From Edaphobacter sp. 4G125 (GTDB lineage Bacteria; Acidobacteriota; Terriglobia; Terriglobales; Acidobacteriaceae), in the NCBI RefSeq assembly GCF_014274685.1, contig NZ_CP060393.1, positions 1,857,501 to 1,921,500 on the forward strand: a stretch of DNA of 64,000 bases, in the 5' to 3' direction. Below, piece by piece: positions 37,772 to 46,379 of the stretch. The translations under genes were made by a program, and so were the position numbers. The notes under the pieces are model-generated. The model had not been told where the DNA came from. It made no database searches and saw only the letters and a list, made by a program, of their open reading frames with translations. Positions within the stretch are counted from its first letter, which is position 1, and each line of letters begins with the position of its first letter.

Positions 37772-39172
37772 ATGACGGAAAATACCGCGGCAGCGATCGA
37801 ATTTGCTCGCAGTCATCGCGATCGATTTGTAGACGAGTTGAAGGCGCTGTTGCGTATCCCTTCCATTTCTACTCTGCCGGAGCATGCTGGAGATGTGCGG
37901 CATGCCGCCGAATCGGTTGTCGCAGAGCTTCGCCGTATCGGTATGGAGAATGTGCGCCTCATCGAGACCACGACAGCAGAGCATCCAAATGGGCATCCTC
38001 TGGTCTATGCGGACTGGCTGCACGCGGATTCTGCCCCGACTGTCCTCTGCTATGGCCACTACGATGTGCAGCCTGCGGAGCCTCTGGATGAGTGGACAAC
38101 GCCACCCTTTGAGCCAACCGAGCGCAATGGCAATCTTTATGCTCGTGGCGCAGTCGACGACAAAGGGCAGATGTGGATGCACGTCAAAGCGCTGGAGTCG
38201 CTTTTCGCAGCGAACGGAGGCAAGCTGCCGGTGAATGTTCGTGTCCTGATTGAGGGTGAAGAGGAAGTCGGCGGAGAGGGGATCGCATGGTTTGTCCGCG
38301 CGCATGGAGACCAACTCCGCGCCGATGTTGCGCTCGTCAGCGACACCGAGATGTTTGCTCCGGACCTTCCGACACTTTGCGTTGGCTTGCGCGGAATGAT
38401 CTATACCGAAGTTGAGGTTCGCGGCGCTCGCACGGACCTGCATTCGGGCATGTATGGGGGAGCGGCGCCGAACCCCTTTGTTGCACTGGCTCAGATCATC
38501 ACAAAGTTGAAGGACGAGAATGGCCGCATTCTGATCCCCGGGTTTTATGACAAAATCTCTCCTCCTACGCAGGATGAACTTAAAGCATGGAAGGCACTGC
38601 CCTTTGATGAGGAGCATTATCGGCAGACCGAGGTCGGTTCACCAGAACTGACAGGAGAGCCTGGTTACAGCGTGCTGGAGCGCACGTGGGCGCGTCCCAC
38701 TTTGGATGTGCATGGAATGCCGGGAGGTTTTATCGGAGCAGGGGCAAAGACGGTGATTCCGGCGAAAGCTATAGCGAAGATTAGTATGCGTCTCGTTCCC
38801 AACCAAACTCCTGCTGAGGCATTTGCTCAGTACAAGGCGTCCGTTGAATCGATTGCTCCACGGGGAGTAGAAGTCGTCGTGCGGCTGATTCACTCCGGCG
38901 ATCCGATCGTCGTCTCCACGGATAATCCTTACGTGAAGTCGGCCACAACGGCGATGCACGAGGTCTTCGGTACAGAGACAGTCTTCGTGCGCGGAGGAGG
39001 CTCTATCCCAATCGTGGGAGATTTCGTTCGTGAGCTGAAGATTCCGACCCTGATGATGGGCTTCGGTCTGCCGGACGACAACCTTCATGCTCCGAACGAG
39101 AAGTTTCATCTGGCCAACTTCCATCGCGGGATCGAATCCATCATCCGTTTCTTCTGTCTGGTTCAGGCATAG
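37772..39172 (+). CDS. M20-family dipeptidase
   Basis: 466 residues from ATG 37772, which follows AAGGGAGTGG. Zinc-site motifs: CYGHYDVQPAEP, GAVDDKGQMWMH and GEEEVGGEG. The dimerisation domain is the part with RTDLHSGMYGGAAPNPF, and the C-terminal region has MGFGLPDDNLHAPNEKF. Family members hydrolyse dipeptides or acylated amino acids in the cytoplasm; no signal peptide is seen. The stop abuts the start of the MobA-like gene (ATAGATG), implying coupled translation. The minus-strand frame of ~310 residues over 37685-38617 is a shadow. Confidence 0.9.
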   Translation: MTENTAAAIEFARSHRDRFVDELKALLRIPSISTLPEHAGDVRHAAESVVAELRRIGMENVRLIETTTAEHPNGHPLVYADWLHADSAPTVLCYGHYDVQPAEPLDEWTTPPFEPTERNGNLYARGAVDDKGQMWMHVKALESLFAANGGKLPVNVRVLIEGEEEVGGEGIAWFVRAHGDQLRADVALVSDTEMFAPDLPTLCVGLRGMIYTEVEVRGARTDLHSGMYGGAAPNPFVALAQIITKLKDENGRILIPGFYDKISPPTQDELKAWKALPFDEEHYRQTEVGSPELTGEPGYSVLERTWARPTLDVHGMPGGFIGAGAKTVIPAKAIAKISMRLVPNQTPAEAFAQYKASVESIAPRGVEVVVRLIHSGDPIVVSTDNPYVKSATTAMHEVFGTETVFVRGGGSIPIVGDFVRELKIPTLMMGFGLPDDNLHAPNEKFHLANFHRGIESIIRFFCLVQA

Positions 39173-39886
39173 ATGGAAAAGTTTCCGATTGCGGCATATG
39201 TTCTGGCAGGTGGCCGCAGTTTGCGCATGGGGCGAGATAAGGCCACCCTTCTGCTCGGAGGCAAATCGCTGATCGAGCACGCTGTTCAAAAGCTCGGTGC
39301 GATAACAGATGAAGTTTTCATTCTGGGCAATCGTCCGGATCTGTCCGGGTTTGCTCCGCCAGTTCCTGACCTGCACGAGCATTGCGGCCCATTGGGTGGA
39401 ATGGAAGCTGCGCTCGCTCATTCGAGCCACCACGACTGGATACTGGTGGTTCCCGTTGACGTGCCCTTTGTTCCCATTGCTCTGCTTCGGTCCTGGATTC
39501 GCCGTGTACTTCGACAACCATTTGCACGGGTGGCATTCTTCACAGTGGATGAAGTCGCTCAACCGACGATTTGCCTGTTGCATCGAGAGATAGCTCCCTC
39601 TCTCGCGGAGGCGGTGCGTCAATCGAAATTCAAGCTGTATCCCGTGTTGGAGGAGGCTGCCTGCACGTTGGCCGAACGCAAAAAGGTTTCGATCGAGGAG
39701 ATTCTTCTGATCCAAAGATGGGAGTCCACGAAGGGCCTTTCGCTTTATTCAGAATTAGATAACGGGAGGGAAGAAGGCCTGACGCCTGCTCAGCGTTCGG
39801 CAGCGCACCTATGGTTTGCAAATCTTAACAGTCCGGAGGAGTTGGCCGCGGTGCAATCGCATCTGAATGCTCTTGAAGAGGAATGA
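39173..39886 (+). CDS. mobA: MobA-like molybdenum cofactor guanylyltransferase
   Basis: 237 residues. The N-terminal nucleotide-binding loop AYVLAGGRSLRMGRDKATLLLG and the metal motif VVPVDVPFVP are typical of MobA-type NTP transferases, which add GMP to molybdopterin to form MGD. The body is ~190 residues as usual; the last ~45 residues (SPEELAAVQSHLNALEEE) look like a helical extension. It is coupled to the M20 gene and followed 56 bases later by an ABC ATPase. MobA/MobA-like distinction (for example MocA or a sugar nucleotidyltransferase) is not settled by sequence alone. Confidence 0.75.
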   Translation: MEKFPIAAYVLAGGRSLRMGRDKATLLLGGKSLIEHAVQKLGAITDEVFILGNRPDLSGFAPPVPDLHEHCGPLGGMEAALAHSSHHDWILVVPVDVPFVPIALLRSWIRRVLRQPFARVAFFTVDEVAQPTICLLHREIAPSLAEAVRQSKFKLYPVLEEAACTLAERKKVSIEEILLIQRWESTKGLSLYSELDNGREEGLTPAQRSAAHLWFANLNSPEELAAVQSHLNALEEE

Positions 39887-39942
39887 AGCGACGGCGGATC
39901 CATTGCAGCATTGGAGTGCAACAATACAGAAGGGGATACGGA

Positions 39943-40965
39943 ATGGCTGGAGATACTCCAGAACTGCCGCAGAACAACTCATACGATTCGCAAAACATCG
40001 CAGGGCGGGACCGGCGAGATGTTCTGGGAAAAGAGGGTCAGGACGGCTCTGCGCATATCTCAGACGATCAGTTGGAGCCGCCTGCTGAGGACTCAGTTCC
40101 ACTGACGGCGGAGGTTTCGGCCGAGGTCGCTCCAGTAGTAGAAGAGTTCATGGGACAGGCCGCGCAGCAGAACGAAGCCGCAGCGGAGGCCGTTCCAGAA
40201 CATCGCAATCGTCCTGGCCCCTATATCTCCTTTGAGCATGTCTCCAAAGCTTTCGGTGGTGTCTCGGTGCTCGAAGACGTCAGCTTCTACGTTCTTCCGG
40301 GAGAAACGCTCTGCATCCTGGGCCGTAGCGGAGTGGGAAAATCCGTCTCTCTGCAGATGCTGATGGGGTTTCTCAAGCCTGATAGCGGGACGATCAAGGT
40401 GGCGGGTGACGATATTACAGCCTATGACGAGCGGCAGATGCAGGCCGTCCGTCGAAAGGTGACTATGGTGTTTCAGAACGGGGCGCTCTTTGATTCCATC
40501 ACCGTTGGCGAAAATGTTGCGTTTCCTCTGCGCGAACGAGGAGAGCTTTCGGAAGAACAGATCATGCAGGTGGTGAAGGGTTTGCTGGAGATGGTGGGAG
40601 TTGCCGGCATGGAAGACCTTCTGCCTTCCGATCTTTCCACCGGAATGAAGCGCTCGATTGCCATTGCACGTGCACTGGCAGCCCAGCCTGAAGCGATTCT
40701 GTATGACGAGCCCACCACAATGGTCGATCCCCTGATGGCGCATCTATTGGGCGATTTGATTGAAAGACTTAAGGAGCAACTTCATCTCACGAGCATTGTC
40801 GTTACCCATGACATGCGTTTCGCAAAAAAACTTGCCGACCGCGTCGTTTTTCTTCACGCGGGGAAGGCTCATTTCTTTGGCACGATGGAAGAGATGGAGA
40901 GAAGCAGCGATCCGATTCTATCTGAGTTCCTTCAGCTCGATGAACTTGTTGTCCCCGTGACTTAA
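39943..40965 (+). CDS. ABC transporter ATPase, MlaF/Ttg2A-type, with acidic N-terminal extension
   Basis: 340 residues from ATG 39943, preceded by AAGGGGAT. The first ~90 residues are acidic, low-complexity and probably disordered, rich in Glu, Ala and Gln. The ATPase domain starts at about residue 93 (YISFEHVSKAFGGVSVLED): Walker A GRSGVGKSVSL, Q loop VFQNGALFDS, the unusual signature LSTGMKRSIAIARAL and Walker B ILYDEPTTMVDP. STGMKR and the GALFDS loop are characteristic of MlaF, which maintains outer-membrane lipid asymmetry. No MlaE permease or MCE protein gene is adjacent, so it is an orphan here. Confidence 0.85.
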   Translation: MAGDTPELPQNNSYDSQNIAGRDRRDVLGKEGQDGSAHISDDQLEPPAEDSVPLTAEVSAEVAPVVEEFMGQAAQQNEAAAEAVPEHRNRPGPYISFEHVSKAFGGVSVLEDVSFYVLPGETLCILGRSGVGKSVSLQMLMGFLKPDSGTIKVAGDDITAYDERQMQAVRRKVTMVFQNGALFDSITVGENVAFPLRERGELSEEQIMQVVKGLLEMVGVAGMEDLLPSDLSTGMKRSIAIARALAAQPEAILYDEPTTMVDPLMAHLLGDLIERLKEQLHLTSIVVTHDMRFAKKLADRVVFLHAGKAHFFGTMEEMERSSDPILSEFLQLDELVVPVT

Positions 40966-41293
40966 AAACAGACAAGGATGCGTCTACGAGAAGATCAGAA
41001 AAGGTTGCTTAGCCGCTATTCCACATTTGTGGAATCCACAAAAAGCTCATTCTCATCTAAAACAAGATAGAGCGTCACTTGCGTAGCTTAGCGCTTCCCG
41101 GGTATCTTAACTAAGAAGACATCACCAACTTTGCAACGAACGATTGCAAAGTGACTGCATACAACTTTACGCCGTATCTCGTGTCGAATTGATTAACTGT
41201 TACGTTCTGTTCGGATTGACGTAAGTCCTGCAAGCCGTCCTAATCCAACTTTTTCTTTTATCGCCTGGGAAACCTGGTTATGAGGCATAAGCT
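40966..41293. other. Intergenic region with a perfect 18-bp palindrome (41018-41035)
   Basis: About 330 bases without a credible gene. ATTCCACA-TT-TGTGGAAT at 41018-41035 is an exact inverted repeat, with a further TCCACA directly after it. It may be an operator for the downstream polysaccharide gene or a terminator-like hairpin without a U tail. Further down, TTGAC-like and AT-rich elements occur around 41185-41220, but no promoter stands out. Confidence 0.5.
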
Positions 41294-42805
41294 ATGGCGA
41301 CTCCAGACTATTTGCAGCAGGTCATTGTCTCAGGACGAAAATCAGTTGCCCAGGGCAATCGGGCTGGTTCTGCTACCGGCATATTTCGTCGTCCCTCAGT
41401 CACAAGTCTAATCTGGGCCTCCCTGGATCTTTTTACGGTTTTGGTTGCAGGCATCGCTTCGCTCCGGATTCATGGGGTACTGCCAGCAGGGATCACGACT
41501 CTTTTTCTTATTCCGCAGCTCTTCAATACAACGCCGCATGTTCTGTTGCTATATGTCTTGTGGTATGCGCTCTGCCTGATCTTCTTTTCGCGTTCCTACG
41601 GACTTTACGGTCCCGTTCAAACCCGCGGCGGACTGCATGAACAGCGTATGACGATTCAGGCTTCGCTGACTGCCGGTCTTATCCTTTGCGGAACGCTCTA
41701 TATATCCAATGGCAGCGCTGTCTCCCGCACGGTCGTCATGCTGACGATCTTTTTGACGACCCTCTTGCTTTGCGCACGACGTACATGGGAACGACGCAGC
41801 TTCTATCGCCGCAGTCTCGCTGGGATTGAAACGCGCAATGTGCTGATCGTTGGAGCAGGGCGAGTCGGACAGGCTTTGCGCAATCATTTGGAATCGCTCC
41901 AGCACCTTGGGTACCGCTTCAAAGGATTTATTGCTCTGACGGAACGCGAGGCGGAACTTGGCAGTACCGATGTTGTGGGCGATGTACGCAACTGCCTTTC
42001 ACTAGCGCGTTCACTTTTTGTCGATGAGATCTTCTTCTCCGTTCCTGGAGACAAAAAGCTCGTCATCAATATGGTGGAAGAGGCACGTCTTGCCGGTATC
42101 GATGTTCGGGTAGTTCCGGACCTCTACGATGGCTTGGCCTGGAACGCTCCTGTGGAGTATATCGGTCAGTTTCCGACCATTCCGCTCCATCGCCGCGATT
42201 TTCCGCTGGGCGCCTTCCTGCTAAAGCGGGCGCTTGATATTACGCTCTCTTCGGTTGCCCTCATCGCTCTTTCTCCCTTGATGCTGGCGATTGCGGTCGC
42301 GATCCGTCTTGACTCCAAGGGATCGATCTTCTATCGAGCACATCGAGTTGGTCGCAAGGGCCGCGACTTCTCTTGCTACAAGTTCCGCACGATGGTGCAG
42401 GACGCGGACAAACTCAAAGAGGAGTTGGCTCATATGAATGAGCGCGACAGCGTGCTCTTCAAGATTGCCAACGATCCGCGGATTACGCGTGTCGGCCGGA
42501 TTATGCGGAAGTATTCTCTCGACGAGTTGCCCCAGTTCTTCAATGTTCTGCATGGTGATATGAGCCTCGTCGGCCCTCGTCCTCCGATCGCTCGCGAAGT
42601 GGAGCAGTACGATATCGAGCACCTGCGTCGCCTTGACGTTCTGCCCGGTATTACGGGGCTATGGCAGGTGGAAGCCCGACAGGATCCGTCGTTCGACAGC
42701 TATATCTCGCTTGATACTGCCTATGTCGAAAACTGGAGTCTCTGGCTCGATATGAAGATTCTTGCTCGTACCATCGGGGTTGTCTTCGCCGGAACTGGGA
42801 GCTAG
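41294..42805 (+). CDS. Polysaccharide-priming polyprenyl glycosylphosphotransferase
   Basis: 503 residues. An N-terminal membrane region with about four helices is followed by a Rossmann-like domain (NVLIVGAGRVGQALRNHLES). After a further helix comes the C-terminal bacterial sugar transferase domain: KRALDITLSSVALIALSP, KGSIFYRAHRVGRKGRDF, YKFRTMVQDA, GRIMRKYSLDELPQFFNVL and SLVGPRPP. It transfers a hexose-1-phosphate from a UDP-sugar to undecaprenyl phosphate, the first step of exopolysaccharide or capsule repeat assembly. No other polysaccharide genes lie nearby. Confidence 0.92.
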   Translation: MATPDYLQQVIVSGRKSVAQGNRAGSATGIFRRPSVTSLIWASLDLFTVLVAGIASLRIHGVLPAGITTLFLIPQLFNTTPHVLLLYVLWYALCLIFFSRSYGLYGPVQTRGGLHEQRMTIQASLTAGLILCGTLYISNGSAVSRTVVMLTIFLTTLLLCARRTWERRSFYRRSLAGIETRNVLIVGAGRVGQALRNHLESLQHLGYRFKGFIALTEREAELGSTDVVGDVRNCLSLARSLFVDEIFFSVPGDKKLVINMVEEARLAGIDVRVVPDLYDGLAWNAPVEYIGQFPTIPLHRRDFPLGAFLLKRALDITLSSVALIALSPLMLAIAVAIRLDSKGSIFYRAHRVGRKGRDFSCYKFRTMVQDADKLKEELAHMNERDSVLFKIANDPRITRVGRIMRKYSLDELPQFFNVLHGDMSLVGPRPPIAREVEQYDIEHLRRLDVLPGITGLWQVEARQDPSFDSYISLDTAYVENWSLWLDMKILARTIGVVFAGTGS

Positions 42806-42851
42806 TCACAGAGACCCTGCGTTCCGGTGAGGGAAGCGGTAGACTAGAGCC

Positions 42852-44528
42852 GTGAAGATAGCTCTGGCGCAGATCAATCCCACGGTAGGCGATTTCACTG
42901 GAAATACAAAAAAGATCCTTGAATTTGCTGCTCGGGCTGCAGAACAGCAAGCCGAGTTCGTCATCTTTCCTGAACTGGCGATCTGCGGATATCCTCCCGC
43001 CGATTTTCTCGAAAAGAAGGCTTTTGTCGATCGGGCGGCTCAGGCCGCTGAAGAGCTTGCAGCATGGACTTCTGCACCAGGGCGTCCTGCTCTTCTCGTC
43101 GGCTCGGTGATGGCGGTTGATTCGGCCATCGGAAAACGAGTCCGCAACGTTGCGGTTTTACTTGCGGAAGGTCGGGCCACTTTTGTTCAGCAGAAGATGC
43201 TTCTGCCCTTCTACGACGTCTTTGATGAGCAGCGATATTTTGAACCGGCCACCTCGCAGTCTCTCGTGTCCTTGAACGGCCAGCCCCTGGCGATCACCAT
43301 CTGCGAGGATGCATGGAACGATAAGGACTTCTGGCCTCGTCAGCTTTACCCCGTTGATCCTGTGGATGCGCTAATGCAGCAGTGGCAGACGGAGGCAGAG
43401 CAACTTGACCGCTATCCTCGCCTAATCGTGAATATCTCAGCTTCTCCGTTCAACCAGGGCAAGCCGGCAGTACGACAGAAAATGCTTGCGGCGATTGCGG
43501 CTCGGCACAATGCTTTTGTGGTGATGGTGAACCAGGTGGGGGGTAACGACGGCCTTGTCTTTGACGGTTCTTCGTTGGTTCTGGATCCAACAGGCACTGT
43601 CGTTGCTCGCGGAGCCTGTTTTGCTGAAGACCTCGTTGTGGTGAATGTTCCTCATACTTCAGCCGCTGCTCCTCTTGGTTGCGATGAGATCGCTGAGGTC
43701 TGGCAGGCGCTTGTGCTGGGCACTCGCGATTACATCCGCAAATGCGGATTCAGCAAGGCTCTCATCGGGCTTAGTGGAGGGATTGATTCGGCGCTGGTGG
43801 CTGCGATTGCGGTGGAAGCTCTTGGCGCTGAAAACGTCGTTGGCATCGGGATGCCGAGCGAGTACTCCTCACTTGGTTCGATCGAAGATGCCCGTTATCT
43901 GGCCCGGAATCTGGGGATCCGTTTCGAGCTACTTCCGATTCACGATGTCTTTGCGCAGTTTCAGAAGACGCTTGAGCCTCTCTTTGCCGGAACTTCGTTC
44001 GGCCTTGCGGAAGAGAACTTGCAATCCCGCATTCGTGGAACTTTGTTGATGGCGCTCTCCAATAAATTTGGCGCGCTTGTTCTTACGACGGGAAACAAGA
44101 GCGAGATGTCAGTGGGATACTGCACCCTATATGGCGATATGGTGGGTGCACTTGCTGTTATCGGCGATGTTTATAAAACCCGCGTCTACCAGCTCTCGCG
44201 CTATGCTAATCGAGAGCGAGAGGTGATTCCCCGCAACACGATTGAGAAGCCACCATCAGCCGAGCTGAGGCCCGACCAGAAGGATACGGACTCTCTTCCG
44301 CCCTACGAGGTCCTCGATCCCATTCTCGAGGCCTATGTCGAGCGTTTTCTTTCTGCCGAACAGATCGCCAAAAAGCAAGGGATCGATCCTGCTCTCGTGC
44401 GGTCGGTTCTGAAACTCGTGGAACAGAGTGAGTACAAACGTCAACAGGCAGCGCCCGTCCTCAAAGTTACCCAAAAGTCCTTTGGCACAGGGCGTAGATT
44501 TCCCATTGCTGTCAAGGTTCAGGTTTAA
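42852..44528 (+). CDS. nadE: Glutamine-dependent NAD+ synthetase
   Basis: 558 residues from GTG 42852. The N-terminal glutaminase (nitrilase-like) domain has Glu in FPELAICGYPP, Lys in QQKMLLPFYDVFDE and Cys in TICEDAWND. The C-terminal synthetase domain has the PP-loop GLSGGIDSALVAAIA, and TTGNKSEMSVGYCTLYGD, followed by the KPPSAELRPDQKD segment. It makes NAD+ from deamido-NAD+, ATP and glutamine in the cytoplasm. The length matches the two-domain bacterial form. The alternative reading frame of the next gene overlaps its 3' end, but that start is not favoured. Confidence 0.96.
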   Translation: MKIALAQINPTVGDFTGNTKKILEFAARAAEQQAEFVIFPELAICGYPPADFLEKKAFVDRAAQAAEELAAWTSAPGRPALLVGSVMAVDSAIGKRVRNVAVLLAEGRATFVQQKMLLPFYDVFDEQRYFEPATSQSLVSLNGQPLAITICEDAWNDKDFWPRQLYPVDPVDALMQQWQTEAEQLDRYPRLIVNISASPFNQGKPAVRQKMLAAIAARHNAFVVMVNQVGGNDGLVFDGSSLVLDPTGTVVARGACFAEDLVVVNVPHTSAAAPLGCDEIAEVWQALVLGTRDYIRKCGFSKALIGLSGGIDSALVAAIAVEALGAENVVGIGMPSEYSSLGSIEDARYLARNLGIRFELLPIHDVFAQFQKTLEPLFAGTSFGLAEENLQSRIRGTLLMALSNKFGALVLTTGNKSEMSVGYCTLYGDMVGALAVIGDVYKTRVYQLSRYANREREVIPRNTIEKPPSAELRPDQKDTDSLPPYEVLDPILEAYVERFLSAEQIAKKQGIDPALVRSVLKLVEQSEYKRQQAAPVLKVTQKSFGTGRRFPIAVKVQV

Positions 44529-44577
44529 TATCGAATACAGCGCGGCCTACCGGCCGACCCCGAAGGAAGGTTTTGAA

Positions 44578-45651
44578 TTGAAGAGAGCATACCCCCTGTC
44601 ATTCGTATTGGCATCGTTCGTCTGTGCAGCCCAATTTGTCTCGGCTCAGGCACCTGCCCAGCAATCTTCTCCTGCACCTGCGGGAGCATCACAGGCCAAA
44701 CCGGCGGCCAAGCAACCGTTGCAGCTTCAGTCCCTTGATCCCTCCAGTCATCCTGACCCATTTCCTCCGGTCAATCTCAAATACTTCACGGCCTCTACTC
44801 CTACTGTGGAAACAGTGGACTCTTTTCTTAAGGCTCTATGGGGATACGATCCAGATCGCATCTGGCGCGTAGAAGCGATTCAGACCACCCAGGCTCCTGG
44901 AGTGAGCAAGGTCGTGGTTTACGTCACAGATAAAAAGCCAAATGCCAAGGTTGCTTCGGCAGCCTTTTTTGTTATGCCGGATGGCAAACATGCCATTGCC
45001 GATGCCACTGCGGTCATTCCCTTTGGGGCGACTCCTTTTGCAGATGCGCGTAAGACCCTCCAGGAACGGGCCGACGGAGCCTATCGCGGGGCTGCCAGCA
45101 AAGATCTTTTGCTGGTAGAGTTTGCTGACCTGCAGTGTCCGCACTGCGCGGCCGCCCAGGCTACCATGGATCGCATCGTGCAGGACTTCCCGAATGCGCG
45201 CGTGGTTTTCCAGAGCTTTCCCCTGACCGAGATCCATCCCTATGCTTTCAAAGCGGCTGCTTATGGCTATTGCGTTGAGAAGCAGAAGAACGGTGCTTTC
45301 TTCCCATTTGCCACAGAAGTCTTTGCAAAGCAGACAGCCTTGACCTCCGATACAGGCGATCAGACCCTCAAAGACGCGGTGACCAAAGCTGGACTTGATC
45401 CCAATGCGATCGATGCCTGTGCTGCCAGCGCCGACACGAAAAAGGAAGTTGACGCCTCCACCAAGCTGGCCCAGGATCTCGGTGTCGATCAGACTCCGAT
45501 GCTGGCCATCAATGGTCGCATGCTTCCGCTCACTTCGAACGTGCCCTATGAGACCCTGAAGACCATCATTTCCTACCAGGCATCACAGGACGGCGTCAGT
45601 ACAGGTGCTGCGCCGGTTTCGCTTCGTTCTGCACCCAGCCTGACTAAATAA
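44578..45651 (+). CDS. DsbA-like thiol oxidoreductase, exported
   Basis: 357 residues from TTG 44578, preceded by GAAGGAAGG seven bases away; the longer frame begins inside nadE at 44428 and lacks support. Signal peptide (KRAYPLSFVLASFVCAAQFVSAQ), then a Pro/Ala/Gln linker. The DsbA/thioredoxin-fold domain carries FADLQCPHCAAAQA (CPHC active site) near residue 185 and the cis-Pro motif GVDQTPMLAINGRM. Likely periplasmic disulfide formation or reduction. An N-terminal ~100-residue domain of unclear function precedes the catalytic domain. Confidence 0.85.
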   Translation: MKRAYPLSFVLASFVCAAQFVSAQAPAQQSSPAPAGASQAKPAAKQPLQLQSLDPSSHPDPFPPVNLKYFTASTPTVETVDSFLKALWGYDPDRIWRVEAIQTTQAPGVSKVVVYVTDKKPNAKVASAAFFVMPDGKHAIADATAVIPFGATPFADARKTLQERADGAYRGAASKDLLLVEFADLQCPHCAAAQATMDRIVQDFPNARVVFQSFPLTEIHPYAFKAAAYGYCVEKQKNGAFFPFATEVFAKQTALTSDTGDQTLKDAVTKAGLDPNAIDACAASADTKKEVDASTKLAQDLGVDQTPMLAINGRMLPLTSNVPYETLKTIISYQASQDGVSTGAAPVSLRSAPSLTK

Positions 45652-45832
45652 CTGGCCGAATACCCTTCCTTTCATCGACGGGATTTTGAGTTTTGGGCTT
45701 TCCTGAACTCAGAGTCCCGGTTTATTTGGGAGAGGAGGAGGCGCAGCCTGTTCTCTATCGTTCCGGTAGAATCCCATTGCACCTGATTGGAATCTGAACC
45801 TATAGCCCAAGGAATGTGGGAAGGAGGATCAA

Positions 45833-46291
45833 GTGCTCTACGCGACCGTAGTTTCGGTAACGGTGGTCATTGTGCTTGCAGCGATTGGCTTAGTGATTTG
45901 GCGTATCCGATCTAGTCGGTTACGCGAACTCGATGGTCATAGCATTGACGCTCAGACTCTTCATGATCTGCTACTCCCGGAGCCTCGAGTCCTGCTCTTC
46001 GATGTGCGTCAGCCGCTCGATCTACTGGCCTACTCGGAGAAGATTCCAGGAGCGGTCCGTCTGGCTCCGAAAGATGTTATGTCGAATCCTGCCCTGATTC
46101 CGCAGGATCGCGATGTTGTGGTGTACTGCACCTGTCCAGGCGACAAGACCAGTCGCGAGATCATTCAACGCGGACTCGCGCTCGGACTCCGGCGCGTGAA
46201 GCTGCTCTATGGTGGACTGGATGCTTGGAAGCAGAAGGGGTATCCCGTGGAGCCCTACAAAGAGTCTTTTCGCCTTGATACTGCCGTCTGA
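45833..46291 (+). CDS. Membrane-anchored rhodanese-domain protein
   Basis: 152 residues from GTG 45833, with AAGGAGG at good spacing. A single N-terminal membrane helix (LYATVVSVTVVIVLAAIGLV) is followed by a rhodanese domain with VLLFDVRQPLDLLAYSEKIPG. The active-site loop VVYCTCPGDKTSRE has a Cys (CTC). It should present sulfurtransferase or persulfide activity to one side of the inner membrane. It stands alone between the DsbA-like and the S10 peptidase genes. Confidence 0.88.
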   Translation: MLYATVVSVTVVIVLAAIGLVIWRIRSSRLRELDGHSIDAQTLHDLLLPEPRVLLFDVRQPLDLLAYSEKIPGAVRLAPKDVMSNPALIPQDRDVVVYCTCPGDKTSREIIQRGLALGLRRVKLLYGGLDAWKQKGYPVEPYKESFRLDTAV

Positions 46292-46379
46292 ACCGCTCTT
46301 GCGTGGCTTGTCATAGCTCGGACTGAAGGTATGATGGACGCATTCAGAAAGACAGCGACGGAAGAGAAGGAGCCTCCAT

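Noticed and set aside
37685-38617. 310-residue minus-strand frame opposite the M20 peptidase
   Set aside because: The product is basic, Cys/His/Arg-rich and without domain features; the plus-strand M20 protein explains the same bases fully.
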